From JAJDFU01 sp964641965 (GTDB lineage Bacteria > Bacteroidota > Bacteroidia > Chitinophagales > Saprospiraceae), in the NCBI GenBank assembly GCA_964641965.1, contig CAZXLD010000009.1, positions 1 to 64,000 of the forward strand: a stretch of DNA of 64,000 bases, given 5' to 3'. Under the pieces are notes generated by a model, which had not been told where the DNA came from, did no database searches, and saw only the letters and a program-made list of their open reading frames with translations. The translations under genes were made by a program, and so were the position numbers. Of this stretch, positions 8,011 through 18,007 are shown in pieces; position 1 is the stretch's first letter; every line of letters begins with the position of its first letter.

Positions 8011-9492
8011 TTAATCTACATTATCATGCAGGAAGGAATTTCCTTCGCGCAATTCAGGCTCATCTTCATCGGATAGAGTCCAGGTAGACATTTCTACATC
8101 TGCGGAATCCGGCACATCATCCAAATCCACTTCCCGACGCAAATAGGCAGGTACGTGTTCCAGTTCATTGAGCGTCTTTGGATTATTGAGCTTTACCTTA
8201 CCCGCTTTTCGCATGTAATCCTTTCTGCGAGAGTCCTGCTCCCTCCGTTTGCGCTTTTCTTCCTCCATCTTTTGCATTTCCTCTTCAGAACGGTACTTTC
8301 CATACAGCTCAGAAGCTTTGGAGGATCGGCGTGGAACCAGATCATCAAATTCAAAGGTGTTCGGCTTGTGATCGGAATCATTGGAAAAACCGATGTCCGT
8401 CAAGGTTTTTAAATTGGAAGGACGATTCTGGTCATCATCCAGGGAAACCTTAATTTTTCCCTTCTGCTGATTCATGGATGCTCGGCTACGATCCTCAAAT
8501 CCGGTTGCAATTACGGTTACGTTGATAGCTTCCCCCAGGCTTTCATCAAAGCAATTTCCCCAGATCAAGTCCGTTCCATTACCCGCCTCATCCTGAACGA
8601 ATTCTGTTATTTCAAAGATTTCGTCCATGGTTACTTCCTTGATGCCCGAAGTAATATTTAACAGGATGTGCTGCGCACCGCGAATATCATTGTCTTCCAG
8701 CAGAGGTGAGTGCAAGGCCTCGTCAACCGCTCTTTTGGCCCGATCCTCACCTTCGACAGTGGCGGTACCCATAATCGCTACCCCACTTTGCCGCATCACA
8801 GTATTAACATCCTCAAAATCTACATTCACATAACCGGTCACGGTGATGATCTCGGCTATGCCTTTAGCAGCAGTAGTAAGGATATTATCGGCCTGACCAA
8901 AGGCATCGGATAACGATAGATTGCCGTAGATCTGGCGCAGCTTATCGTTTGAAATTACGATCAGAGTGTCCACATTGCGCTTAAGCTCTTCAAGCCCTTC
9001 CATTGCTTGATTTAGCCGTCTTTTCCCTTCAAAAGAAAAGGGTAGTGTCACAATCCCCACTGTCAGGATATCCATTTCCTGAGCAGCCTTGGCGATTATT
9101 GGAGCTGCACCGGTTCCGGTACCTCCCCCCATGCCTGCGGTTACAAACAACATTTTACAATTGTTCTCCAGGAATCGGCGGACATCTTCGATGGACTCCT
9201 CGCAGGCCATTTTCCCTACATTAGGCTTGGACCCTGCCCCGCGGCCTTCGGTTAGCGCTGGACCCAATTGGATTCTAGTAGGAATTGGACTGATTTCCAT
9301 CGCTTGTCCATCCGTATTGCAGATGGCAAAATCTACCCCTACAATACCTTGTTTGTACATGTGGTTTACGGCATTACTTCCACCGCCACCTACTCCGATT
9401 ACCTTTATGATGGGACTCTCATCCCTTGGTAGATCGAACATCAAATGATTTTTTTCTGTACCCATGGTTGAGTTGTTTAAGATCGTTATCAA
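8011..9492 (-). CDS. ftsZ: Cell division protein FtsZ
   Basis: Tubulin-like GTPase that forms the division ring. GTP-binding motifs are seen: GVGGGGSNAV near 34-42 and the tubulin signature GGGTGTG at 122-128. At 493 residues it is longer than the E. coli protein because of a charged linker after the core. The conserved C-terminal peptide that binds FtsA is present as EHVPAYLRR, but it is not terminal: about 45 more residues follow, ending in NSFLHDNVD, a tail seen in FtsZ of this phylum. The ATG used here is 11 nt after the ftsA stop; Met10 (9465) is an equally reasonable start. It is the last gene of the cluster. Confidence 0.97.
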   Translation of the reverse strand: MITILNNSTMGTEKNHLMFDLPRDESPIIKVIGVGGGGSNAVNHMYKQGIVGVDFAICNTDGQAMEISPIPTRIQLGPALTEGRGAGSKPNVGKMACEESIEDVRRFLENNCKMLFVTAGMGGGTGTGAAPIIAKAAQEMDILTVGIVTLPFSFEGKRRLNQAMEGLEELKRNVDTLIVISNDKLRQIYGNLSLSDAFGQADNILTTAAKGIAEIITVTGYVNVDFEDVNTVMRQSGVAIMGTATVEGEDRAKRAVDEALHSPLLEDNDIRGAQHILLNITSGIKEVTMDEIFEITEFVQDEAGNGTDLIWGNCFDESLGEAINVTVIATGFEDRSRASMNQQKGKIKVSLDDDQNRPSNLKTLTDIGFSNDSDHKPNTFEFDDLVPRRSSKASELYGKYRSEEEMQKMEEEKRKRREQDSRRKDYMRKAGKVKLNNPKTLNELEHVPAYLRREVDLDDVPDSADVEMSTWTLSDEDEPELREGNSFLHDNVD

Positions 9493-9503
9493 TTGAATGG
9501 AGA

Positions 9504-10817
9504 CTAGAAATCCTGATCCGGTTCAGCCTCAAAAAACTCTTTTGCTTTTGTGAAAATCTGATCAATCCAGGAAGGCCCTTCCTCCGTTTCCTGCTCCTCC
9601 AGTTCTTCCTCAGTTACAGCCTCAACGGGTTCCAGATTGATTCGACCAGCCTCTACGTCTTCAATTCCTTTCAAGAGCAGGCCAATGGCAGTAGCATAGA
9701 TCGGGCTGCTCAAACTCTCGTGATAGCCATGCCCCAAATGTTCTATTGGCAGACCTACGCGGGTATTCAAACCCGTATGCAATTCACAGAGGGAGTCAAT
9801 GTGGCTCAACAAGGCACCCCCTCCGGTCAGAATGATCCCCCCGATCAACTTACGCTCCAAGCCTGAGCGTTGGATCTCCCAGACAACGTAATCCAGGATT
9901 TCTTCCATCCGGGCCTGAATGATACGGGCCAGGTTCTTCTCAGCGATTTCGCGCGGAGGTCTTCCTTTAAGGCCTGGAATCGTAATGATCCGATTGTCAT
10001 AGACCTCTTCCGCCAGAGCTGATCCAAAACGGATCTTCAGTTTCTCCGCCTGAGGCGTCATGACCGTACAACCCTCTTTGATATCAGCGGTAATCACATT
10101 GCCGCCAAAAGGAATAACTGCTGTATGCCGGATAATCCCATCCTTAAAGAGGGTTAGATCTGTAGTTCCTCCTCCTATATCTACCAAAGCGACTCCTGCT
10201 TCTTTTTCCTCATTGGTTAAGACAGCAGCAGCAGAGGCAATGGGTTCCAAGGTCATGTTGGCGACCCGCACTCCGGTGCGCTCCACACAACGATAGATGT
10301 TTTTAGAAGCCGTTATCTGACCAGTGATGATATGGAAATTAGCCTCCAAGCGGACTCCTGACATACCCACCGGGTCGGAGATTCCTTGTTCGTTATCCAC
10401 CGTGAATTCTTGTGGAATAACATGTAGAATCTTATCCCCAGGAGGAAGAACCAATTTGTACATATCCTTGATCAATCGATCTACGTCCGCTTTACAGATT
10501 TCCGTAAAGTCGTTGTCTCGGGTAAGGATTCCCCTATGTTGCAAGCTTTTAATATGCTGGCCGGCAATCCCGACATGAACCTGATCAAAATCGATGCCTG
10601 AACCCCGTCGCACATTTTCCAATGCGCTTCCAATAGCATTTACCGTTTTTTCAATATTGGAGACTACTCCTCGCAATACCCCTTCGGAAGACACTTTTCC
10701 AGCTCCAAGGATTTCGAGTTTCCCATGTTCATTTTTGCACCCTGCAAGTGCGCACACTTTGGTTGTCCCTATATCCAGGGCAACTACGATGTCTTTTTGT
10801 TTTGAAGATTTTGTCAT
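9504..10817 (-). CDS. ftsA: Cell division protein FtsA
   Basis: Actin-like ATPase that tethers FtsZ to the membrane and recruits later division proteins. Actin-fold motifs: phosphate 1 DIGTTKVCALAG at 15-26, phosphate 2 DIGGGTTDLT in the middle, and the adenosine motif GGIILTGGGALL towards the end. The C-terminus (WIDQIFTKAKEFF) is the amphipathic membrane-targeting helix expected for FtsA. The 437-residue length fits the family. It sits between ftsQ (51 nt gap) and ftsZ (11 nt gap), the usual ftsQAZ order. Confidence 0.96.
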   Translation of the reverse strand: MTKSSKQKDIVVALDIGTTKVCALAGCKNEHGKLEILGAGKVSSEGVLRGVVSNIEKTVNAIGSALENVRRGSGIDFDQVHVGIAGQHIKSLQHRGILTRDNDFTEICKADVDRLIKDMYKLVLPPGDKILHVIPQEFTVDNEQGISDPVGMSGVRLEANFHIITGQITASKNIYRCVERTGVRVANMTLEPIASAAAVLTNEEKEAGVALVDIGGGTTDLTLFKDGIIRHTAVIPFGGNVITADIKEGCTVMTPQAEKLKIRFGSALAEEVYDNRIITIPGLKGRPPREIAEKNLARIIQARMEEILDYVVWEIQRSGLERKLIGGIILTGGGALLSHIDSLCELHTGLNTRVGLPIEHLGHGYHESLSSPIYATAIGLLLKGIEDVEAGRINLEPVEAVTEEELEEQETEEGPSWIDQIFTKAKEFFEAEPDQDF

Positions 10818-10867
10818 AGTACAAATTTTAGGTCAGTGGTCCGGCTACGGCTTCCATGCCGGGGATA

Positions 10868-11647
10868 TTATTTTTTACAAACCAATTGTCCGGCAAACTC
10901 CAGGCTTACCGTCTTATACTTCTGCCATCCCTGGTACGGGACAATTTCTTCGTAGAATACTTTCAGGCGTTGAAGTTTGTCCTCCAAATCCGTCGGGAGA
11001 CCGAGTTTGATCTTTTGATCTCCGATTTTAGGGACTAATCCTACTTTCCCACTCTCATCCACGTGTATTTGCTCAATCATCGTCTGTAGGAAAGGATCTT
11101 CTCGGATTCGGGTACCCAGCTCAAAAATGGAAGCCAGGGTATTGCCTTCTTGCTCCCGGAAATCCGTTATGTAAGGAGGTAAATTCCCGGTAGCTACCAA
11201 CACCCGGGCAGCCACATGTTTGGATAAAGGCATTTTAACGCCATATCTATCCATATAATAATTCAAACCGTTGTTATCCATGATTCGGATAAAAGGTTGC
11301 CGCTGATCCAATTCAATATGTACCTGGTCTTGTGCATCAATGAATACATCCGCATTCAATACAAATGGATCTTCCTCCAGCGCCTTTTCCAATCGATCTA
11401 CTGAAATGGAAGCCAGGGGAAGTCCAACGATCTGATGCCCGAAGGTTCGTTCCACAATCAGGAGAATATCTCCTTCATTTACGAGTAATTCACCTTGCGG
11501 AAGCGGGTTGATTTTCACCATGACCTCCTGAACCATATTGCCTTCTTTCTGCTGGATAGCAGAAATGATGATGACCATGGAACCCAGCACCAGAGTTAGC
11601 CAGCCTATGCGCTGGAGATTGGGTATTATGTTAGTTCGATTCATCAT
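10868..11647 (-). CDS. ftsQ: Cell division protein FtsQ/DivIB
   Basis: Bitopic divisome protein linking FtsA/FtsZ to the FtsL-FtsB-FtsI-FtsW synthase. It has a short cytoplasmic N-terminus, one membrane segment (about 14-29, LTLVLGSMVIIISAI), a POTRA-like region starting near 40 and the beta domain with the conserved YMDRYGVKMPL segment. Sequence similarity in FtsQ is low, so the call rests on topology plus position between murC and ftsA. Its start overlaps the end of murC by 17 nt, which suggests coupled translation. Confidence 0.88.
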   Translation of the reverse strand: MMNRTNIIPNLQRIGWLTLVLGSMVIIISAIQQKEGNMVQEVMVKINPLPQGELLVNEGDILLIVERTFGHQIVGLPLASISVDRLEKALEEDPFVLNADVFIDAQDQVHIELDQRQPFIRIMDNNGLNYYMDRYGVKMPLSKHVAARVLVATGNLPPYITDFREQEGNTLASIFELGTRIREDPFLQTMIEQIHVDESGKVGLVPKIGDQKIKLGLPTDLEDKLQRLKVFYEEIVPYQGWQKYKTVSLEFAGQLVCKK

Positions 11648-13016
11648 TTCGAATTTGTAAACTGGGGCCGTACCGACCTTCCAGCCATTGATTAATCGGG
11701 TTCACCAGGGTATCAATATTACCTGCGCCCAGTGTCATCAAGACCTCCACCTCCTCTCCTTCAAGTACCTGAACCGTTTGATCGAGAGACAATATCGAAT
11801 GGGGGGAATGTTGCATTCGGTCTGCAATCAAACCGCTGCTCACCCCTGGAATAGGTGCTTCGCGCGCCGGATAAATGTCTAGCAACAGAGCTTTGTCTAA
11901 CTGATCAAGCGCAGTAGCAAAACCATCGACAAAATCCCGGGTCCGGCTGTATAAATGAGGTTGAAAAACACCTAGAATACGTCTTCCAGGAAAAAATTCC
12001 CTGGCAGCCTGTATAGCTGCAATCAATTCAGTTGGATGGTGTGCATAGTCGTCGATATAAACGATAGGGTCCTTTCGATACTGAATATCAAATCGGCGGT
12101 GCACTCCCTGAAACAAACGGATGCCTGCCTTTAGCTTTTCCGGATCTGCACCTGTCATGTCTGCTAAAGCCAATGCTGCCAGCGCATTTTCCACATTGTG
12201 TCGTCCGGGTAAAGGCAATTGTACCTCTTTTAACTTCCAATCCGGAGCAATCATATCAAATACCATATAGCCACCATCAACTCGAATATCCATAGCCGTG
12301 TACGCTCCACCGCCCAATCCGAAAGAGCTGCTTTTCTGTTCACTTCCCAATTGATCCACCCAGTCCGATTGAACAAACAGTGTACCTTCTACCTGGTCAG
12401 CAAAGGCGATAAAACCGGAGGAAAGGATAGATTCCGGATCTCCATACACATCCAGGTGATCGGCATCCATAGAAAGAATGGCCGCATGCCTGGGCTGAAG
12501 ATGGAGGAAAGATCGATCAAATTCATCGGCCTCGGCCACCATCCAGTCCGCGGGCCCTCCCAGGTAATTAGAACGGAAGTTGTTAGCAATTCCCCCAAGA
12601 AAAGCATTGACGTTTACCCCGGCATAATGCAAAATCCAAGCCAGAATGGAGGAAGTTGTTGTTTTTCCATGGGTACCTGCCACGGCCAGTGTTGGCAGAT
12701 CCCTGCTGATCATACCTAACACCTCTGCTCGTTTTTTGAGGGGCAATTGTTGCTCCTTTATAAATACGAGCTCCTGGTGATGAATCGGAATCGCAGGGGT
12801 AAAAATGACTAGGTCCGTGGAATCAGGGATCTTGGTGACATCTTCCTCAAAATGGATTTGGGCTCCTTCTTTTTCCAATTGCTGGGTCAATGGAGTTTTG
12901 GTGCGGTCATATCCATGGACAGCTACTCCCCGGTCCAGGAAAAAGCGAGCGAGGGCACTCATTCCGATGCCGCCGATACCAATAAAATAAACCGTGCCTA
13001 TATCCTTTATCTCCAT
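11631..13016 (-). CDS. murC: UDP-N-acetylmuramate--L-alanine ligase MurC
   Basis: Adds L-alanine to UDP-MurNAc, the first amino-acid step of the peptidoglycan stem peptide, in the cytoplasm. The N-terminal UDP-binding GIGGIGMSALA is at 13-23 and the ATP-binding AGTHGKTTTSS near 112-122; a DDYAHHPTE segment (C-terminal domain) is typical of MurC. The 461-residue length is normal. Its start shares one base with the murG stop and its end overlaps ftsQ. Confidence 0.96.
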   Translation of the reverse strand: MEIKDIGTVYFIGIGGIGMSALARFFLDRGVAVHGYDRTKTPLTQQLEKEGAQIHFEEDVTKIPDSTDLVIFTPAIPIHHQELVFIKEQQLPLKKRAEVLGMISRDLPTLAVAGTHGKTTTSSILAWILHYAGVNVNAFLGGIANNFRSNYLGGPADWMVAEADEFDRSFLHLQPRHAAILSMDADHLDVYGDPESILSSGFIAFADQVEGTLFVQSDWVDQLGSEQKSSSFGLGGGAYTAMDIRVDGGYMVFDMIAPDWKLKEVQLPLPGRHNVENALAALALADMTGADPEKLKAGIRLFQGVHRRFDIQYRKDPIVYIDDYAHHPTELIAAIQAAREFFPGRRILGVFQPHLYSRTRDFVDGFATALDQLDKALLLDIYPAREAPIPGVSSGLIADRMQHSPHSILSLDQTVQVLEGEEVEVLMTLGAGNIDTLVNPINQWLEGRYGPSLQIRNDESN

Positions 13017-14176
13017 TAGTTTTTTTGCCTTCCTAGTTCGAGTATCGCTTCTGCAATGTCGATTCCTGCCTTGGGCCTACTCATTGCTTTCGCTCGCTGT
13101 TCGATCGATTTTCGTACATCCTTATTTTCCAGTAATTGCAAAGCCTCCTGTATCATCCTATCCGGTGCTTCTTTATCGGGTACCAAAATGGCAGCTCCGT
13201 TTTCTACCAAGGCATTGGCATTTTTAGTCTGATGATCTTCTGCTACATTGGGTGAGGGTACCAGTACGGCTGCTTTCCCAACCGTACATATTTCGGTAAT
13301 GGTAATTGCCCCAGCTCGACAAACCAATACATCTGCAGCTGCGAATATGCCAGGCATATCTTCCAAAAAGGACTTAAGCTGTACATTCGGCAATTGTGCC
13401 GTAGCGGTCTTTTGAAATTCCTCCAAATACAGCTTTCCAGCCTGCCAGATTACTTCTACGTCTTGTCGATTCTCCAACATCATCGCTGAAGCCTCCATCG
13501 CCTCATTCATACTGCGCGCGCCAAGGCTCCCTCCTACCACCACGATCAATGGCTTTTTGGAATCCAACCCCAACTGCTGTTTAGCCAGGTGCGACTCCGG
13601 CAATGGCTCCAACAGGTCCTGACGCACCGGATTTCCAGTTATTTGGATCTTTTCAGCAGGGAAAAACCGTTCCATTCCCGCATAAGCCACACAAATCCGA
13701 TCTGCCTTCTTGGCCAACAAGCGATTGGTGACACCTGGGAAGGAGTTTTGCTCCTGAATTAGGGTAGGAATACCCAGGCGCTGTGCTCGATCCAAGGTAG
13801 GCCCGCTTGCGTACCCGCCGACACCTACTACCACGTCGGGCTTGAAAGTGCGAACCAATCGATCCGCTTTAATCAAGCTGGACAACAATTTGAAAGGGAA
13901 CATCAGGTTTTGGATAGAAAGCTTTCGTTGAAAACCACTAATCCACAGTCCTTCAATAGGATAACCGGCCTTTGGCACCCGTTCCATCTCAAGTCGGTCT
14001 TGCGCACCGATAAACAAAAATTCGGTATTTGGCTGCAGGGCTTTAATAGCATCCGCAATGGCAATGGCAGGGAAAACATGACCACCAGTACCTCCTCCGC
14101 TGATCAGCAGTCGAAAGGCCTTCTTTGCTTGCACGGCAAAAGCCCGTTCAGGTCGATATGTGGTTTTTGTTTCCAT
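13016..14176 (-). CDS. murG: Lipid II synthase MurG
   Basis: GT28 glycosyltransferase that transfers GlcNAc from UDP-GlcNAc to lipid I on the inner face of the membrane. The N-terminal SGGGTGGHVFPAIAIAD motif (about 26-42) is diagnostic, as are VVGVGGYASGP and the donor-site GGSLGARSMNEA. The C-terminal half has the RAGAITITEI helix. Its length of 386 includes about 20 extra N-terminal residues before the GGGTGGH strand. It sits 3 nt after ftsW and 1 nt overlaps murC. Confidence 0.96.
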   Translation of the reverse strand: METKTTYRPERAFAVQAKKAFRLLISGGGTGGHVFPAIAIADAIKALQPNTEFLFIGAQDRLEMERVPKAGYPIEGLWISGFQRKLSIQNLMFPFKLLSSLIKADRLVRTFKPDVVVGVGGYASGPTLDRAQRLGIPTLIQEQNSFPGVTNRLLAKKADRICVAYAGMERFFPAEKIQITGNPVRQDLLEPLPESHLAKQQLGLDSKKPLIVVVGGSLGARSMNEAMEASAMMLENRQDVEVIWQAGKLYLEEFQKTATAQLPNVQLKSFLEDMPGIFAAADVLVCRAGAITITEICTVGKAAVLVPSPNVAEDHQTKNANALVENGAAILVPDKEAPDRMIQEALQLLENKDVRKSIEQRAKAMSRPKAGIDIAEAILELGRQKN

Positions 14177-14179
14177 TAA

Positions 14180-15316
14180 TCAGCTGGCAATAGCTTCAAT
14201 ATATTTGCTAACACTTAGGATAATTCCGAATGCGATACATGTGAATAAGACAGAGGTACCTCCCATACTGACCATAGGCAGAGTAAGACCGGTTACCGGA
14301 ACCAGGTGGACTGCTACGGCAATATTGGCAAAAGCCTGAAGGGTTAGTAACAATCCTAACCCGATTGCCACCAATGCACCAAAGGCTTTAGGGCTTTTGG
14401 TTACGAGCCGCGTGATCCGGAAAAACAAGACGACGTAGAGCACCACAATCAAGGTTCCTCCAATCAGGCCATATTCCTCACAAATGATGGCGTAAATAAA
14501 ATCGGAAAACGAGTTGGGTAGATAGTTGCGTTGAATACTGTTTCCAGGCCCTAACCCCAACCATTCGCCGTTTGCTACTGCAATCTTGGCCTGTTGTACC
14601 TGGTAGGTACCATCCGGATTGATCAAATAATCACGCAGACGAGATACCCAAGTCTCTGAACGGACTACTTCCGGAAAAACATCTCCCATTGCGACCAGGA
14701 CGGAAAACATCATCACCCCCATAAAGAAAAGCAGTGCGATATAGGGCAACTTCACCCGTCCGACCACCATCATAAGAAGCGTGGTGAAGAACAACAGCAA
14801 GGCTGTAGATAAATCCGCAGGGGCAATAAGGGTACAAATAATCAGGATCGGGACAATGATCGGGACAAAGGCTCCCTTGAAGTCTTTGATGTACTCCTGC
14901 TTGGTTGTCAGTGCCCTGGCTACGTATATGACGAGGGCTATCTTGGCAAAATCCGAGGTTTGAAAGGTAATTCCGGCATACGGAATTTCGATCCAACGCC
15001 TTGCTTCATTAATATCTGCTCCATAAGCAATGGTATACAACAACAGTGGGATTGAAAGCACTAGCAAGACCGGAGACGCTTTGCTGAAGGTCAGGTAATT
15101 CATCCGATGGCAGATGTAGGTCAATGCCAGGCCGCCCAACAGGATAAACCCATGCTTCATCAAAAAGGCTTCTGTATTACCTCCCCTGTAACGATAGGCA
15201 AGGGTTCCCGTGGAACTGTAAACAGCCAACAGGGAAAAAACGGAAAGAATTACAATGATCGCCCAAATGGCCCGATCACCTCTCAATTGAGCCAGTAATT
15301 GTGCACCTCCTGCCAT
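14180..15316 (-). CDS. ftsW: Septal peptidoglycan glycosyltransferase FtsW
   Basis: SEDS-family membrane protein that polymerises lipid II at the septum together with its cognate class B PBP, here FtsI in the same cluster. The 378-residue sequence has about ten hydrophobic segments. SEDS hallmarks are visible: ARRWI in the first half (EARRWIEIP), LIAPADLSTA, and the GLGPGNSIQRNYLPNSFSDFIYAIICEEYG stretch around the extracellular loop. It is 14 nt downstream of murD and 3 nt upstream of murG. Confidence 0.95.
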   Translation of the reverse strand: MAGGAQLLAQLRGDRAIWAIIVILSVFSLLAVYSSTGTLAYRYRGGNTEAFLMKHGFILLGGLALTYICHRMNYLTFSKASPVLLVLSIPLLLYTIAYGADINEARRWIEIPYAGITFQTSDFAKIALVIYVARALTTKQEYIKDFKGAFVPIIVPILIICTLIAPADLSTALLLFFTTLLMMVVGRVKLPYIALLFFMGVMMFSVLVAMGDVFPEVVRSETWVSRLRDYLINPDGTYQVQQAKIAVANGEWLGLGPGNSIQRNYLPNSFSDFIYAIICEEYGLIGGTLIVVLYVVLFFRITRLVTKSPKAFGALVAIGLGLLLTLQAFANIAVAVHLVPVTGLTLPMVSMGGTSVLFTCIAFGIILSVSKYIEAIAS

Positions 15317-15330
15317 AATTTCGTAGACAT

Positions 15331-16638
15331 TTATTGCTTCAGGCTCCGGACAGCTTGTCGAAACTGGTCTCCCCGGTCCTCGTAATTTTTAAATCGATCA
15401 AAACTTGCACATGCCGGAGACAGCAGCACAACATCTCCTGGAGATGCTTCCTGAGCAGCTAGCTCAACTGCATGTGTAGCGCTACTTGCTTCCATTTTTT
15501 TGCGTATCACGTTTTCGAAAGCCTCAAATAGCTTCCGGTTGTCTGCACCTAGTCCTATAAGTGCTTTTACCTTCGTTCCGGCCAATGCTTGTAGTGGCCG
15601 GTATTCATTTCCTTTATCCGTTCCGCCTGCAATCCAAATGATTGGCCTTTGCATAGCATCGAGGGCATAAAAAACAGCATCAACATTCGTTGCTTTGCTG
15701 TCATTAATGTATTCAACCCCTTTCCAGGTGCCCACTCGCTCCAAGCGATGTGGTACGTTTACAAAAGATTTCAGACTCGCCTGCATATCCTTTTTTTCCA
15801 CCCCGGCTAATTGAGCCATGTGTAGAGCAAAAAGCGCATTCATAGCATTGTGCCGTCCTACTAAGCTGGTGCCTTCCAGGTTGAACTCCGTTTGGTTGTC
15901 CACTTTCAGTCGGTTTCCATCTATAGCCGCACTACTGATGGGAACCTGCTTCCCCTTCCCTGTAGCCAGACTCAAGTGAGACCAAATCCATTCATCTTCT
16001 TGCCAGAAAAGGAACCAATCGGATTCTCTTTGATTTTCAGCTATCCGAAACTTGGCACGAACATATCGTTCCATCTGATAGTCATACCGATCCAAATGAT
16101 CCGGGCTAATGTTCAATAAGGCTCCAATATGGGGTCGAAACCGAGCGATACCATCTAGCTGAAAACTGCTCAGTTCAATGACCGCCCACTCAAACTGCTC
16201 CTCAGCTACTCGTCTGGCAAAGCTCTGCCCCACATTTCCACCGCTCACCACCGACATGCCTGCCTGCTTCATTAAATGATAGGTAAGCATGGTAGTAGTC
16301 GTCTTCCCATTGCTTCCGGTAATTCCAATCAGCTTGGCATTTGAGTATCGAAATGCCCATTCTATTTCAGATATAACCGGTATCCCTTTGGATATCAGAC
16401 TTTGAACCAAGGAGGTTTGATCCGGTATGCCCGGGCTTTTGATCACGATATCTGCATGAAATATCCTGCCGGTATCGTGTTGTCCTTCTTCAAAAGGAAT
16501 CCTCCTGTAAACCAGTTCTTCCCGATATTTGTCTTTGAGTTCTCCTTTATCGGAAACCCATACTTGATGCCCTTCTTTAAGGGCCAAAATAGCTGCTCCA
16601 ATTCCGCTTTCTCCGCCACCGAGAATAACCACTTGCAT
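15331..16638 (-). CDS. murD: UDP-MurNAc-L-Ala--D-glutamate ligase MurD
   Basis: Cytoplasmic ATP-dependent ligase adding D-glutamate to the growing stem peptide. N-terminal GGGESGIGAA is the UDP-substrate site, GITGSNGKTTTT the ATP loop, and SPDHLDRY and NDSKATNVDA are typical Mur-ligase motifs. The 435-residue length is normal. It is 4 nt downstream of mraY and 14 nt upstream of ftsW. Confidence 0.95.
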   Translation of the reverse strand: MQVVILGGGESGIGAAILALKEGHQVWVSDKGELKDKYREELVYRRIPFEEGQHDTGRIFHADIVIKSPGIPDQTSLVQSLISKGIPVISEIEWAFRYSNAKLIGITGSNGKTTTTMLTYHLMKQAGMSVVSGGNVGQSFARRVAEEQFEWAVIELSSFQLDGIARFRPHIGALLNISPDHLDRYDYQMERYVRAKFRIAENQRESDWFLFWQEDEWIWSHLSLATGKGKQVPISSAAIDGNRLKVDNQTEFNLEGTSLVGRHNAMNALFALHMAQLAGVEKKDMQASLKSFVNVPHRLERVGTWKGVEYINDSKATNVDAVFYALDAMQRPIIWIAGGTDKGNEYRPLQALAGTKVKALIGLGADNRKLFEAFENVIRKKMEASSATHAVELAAQEASPGDVVLLSPACASFDRFKNYEDRGDQFRQAVRSLKQ

Positions 16639-16642
16639 CTGC

Positions 16643-17908
16643 CTATCGGATTTTAAGGGTGATAAGCGTGATGATAGCCAGCAGTATGCCCACGATCCAG
16701 AATTGGACCACTATCTTAGATTCATGCACTCCTTTTTTCTGGTAATGATGGTGCAGGGGAGACATCAAAAAGATCCGTCTTCCAGCTCCATACTTACGTT
16801 TCGTGTATTTGAACCAGGACACTTGAATAATCACGGAAAGGCTCTCCATCATGAAGACTCCACAAAGCACCGGGAGCAGCAACTCCTTCCGCAGTATAAT
16901 TGCCATGGCCGCAATAATGCCCCCGATCGTCAAGCTTCCGGTATCGCCCATAAATACCTTTGCCGGGTAGGCGTTATACCAAAGGAATCCCAAGCATGCT
17001 CCGGTAAAGCAGCCTGAGAAGATTACCAACTCTGAAGTGCCAGGAAGATGAAGGATATTCAGGTAGTTGGCAGCCAACGCATTACTGGACACGTAAGCTA
17101 ATATTCCCAGCGTAGCGCCTATAATTCCCGACACCCCCGTAGCCAAACCATCCAGTCCGTCAGTTAAGTTGGCCGAATTGGATACCGCAGTCACGACCAA
17201 GATGACCAGAGGCACAAAAATCAGCCAAACCCATTTATAGGCTTGATCAATGGCAAGTGGCAACAACCAGGCGTAATCAAACCGGTTCCCTTTTAAAAAA
17301 GGAACATTTGTCAAATTTGTCTTGTAGTCAGCTTTCTGAACTACTTCTCCAGCATAAACCACGAACATATCTTCGCTGACCTGCTGATTGGTTTCCAGGC
17401 CCATTTTCTCAGCTTCATTCGTTTCCAGACGAGTTACTACCTGCGGACTATACAGCATGGTGACAGCTATAATCAAGCCCAACCCAATCTGCCCCATCAC
17501 CTTAAACCGGCCTTCTAACCCTCGCTTATTTTTCTGAAACACCTTGATGTAATCATCAGCAAACCCGATAATGGACATCCAGGTAGTCGCTAAAATCATT
17601 ACTACCGCATAGGTATTATCCAATTCTGCCATGAGAAGAAAGGGGACTAAAATGGCCAGAATGATGATGATACCTCCCATCGTAGGCGTCCCTTCCTTCT
17701 CCTTTTGTCCTTCCAATCCAAGATCCCGAATGGATTCTCCTACCTGCAACCGTCGGAGAAACCGAATAATCCGACCTCCGAATACCATGGAAATAATCAA
17801 AGAAAGAATGACAGCCACCCCAGCCCGAAAGGTGATAAACCCGATCAGACCAGCACCGGAAAAGTCTCCGAATTGGGATTGCAACCATTCCACCAGGTAG
17901 ATTACCAT
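16643..17908 (-). CDS. mraY: Phospho-MurNAc-pentapeptide translocase MraY
   Basis: Integral membrane enzyme that makes lipid I from UDP-MurNAc-pentapeptide and undecaprenyl phosphate. Catalytic motifs are seen: the GFADDYIK aspartates, NLTDGLDGLA, and PLHHHYQKKG near the C-terminus. At 421 residues it is about 60 longer than the E. coli enzyme; the excess lies in a hydrophilic insertion after the first third (about 155-210), an arrangement I regard as common in this phylum. About 100 nt separate it from murE, the widest gap in the cluster. Confidence 0.95.
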   Translation of the reverse strand: MVIYLVEWLQSQFGDFSGAGLIGFITFRAGVAVILSLIISMVFGGRIIRFLRRLQVGESIRDLGLEGQKEKEGTPTMGGIIIILAILVPFLLMAELDNTYAVVMILATTWMSIIGFADDYIKVFQKNKRGLEGRFKVMGQIGLGLIIAVTMLYSPQVVTRLETNEAEKMGLETNQQVSEDMFVVYAGEVVQKADYKTNLTNVPFLKGNRFDYAWLLPLAIDQAYKWVWLIFVPLVILVVTAVSNSANLTDGLDGLATGVSGIIGATLGILAYVSSNALAANYLNILHLPGTSELVIFSGCFTGACLGFLWYNAYPAKVFMGDTGSLTIGGIIAAMAIILRKELLLPVLCGVFMMESLSVIIQVSWFKYTKRKYGAGRRIFLMSPLHHHYQKKGVHESKIVVQFWIVGILLAIITLITLKIR

Positions 17909-18007
17909 GCGTCGGTTTTATTTTGTTTTTCTAAAAGGATACGGCGACCCCGGGGGGCCGCACGATCCTCGCTCAAAAATGTTGGCCTAATTCTTTGAAT
18001 TGATAGC

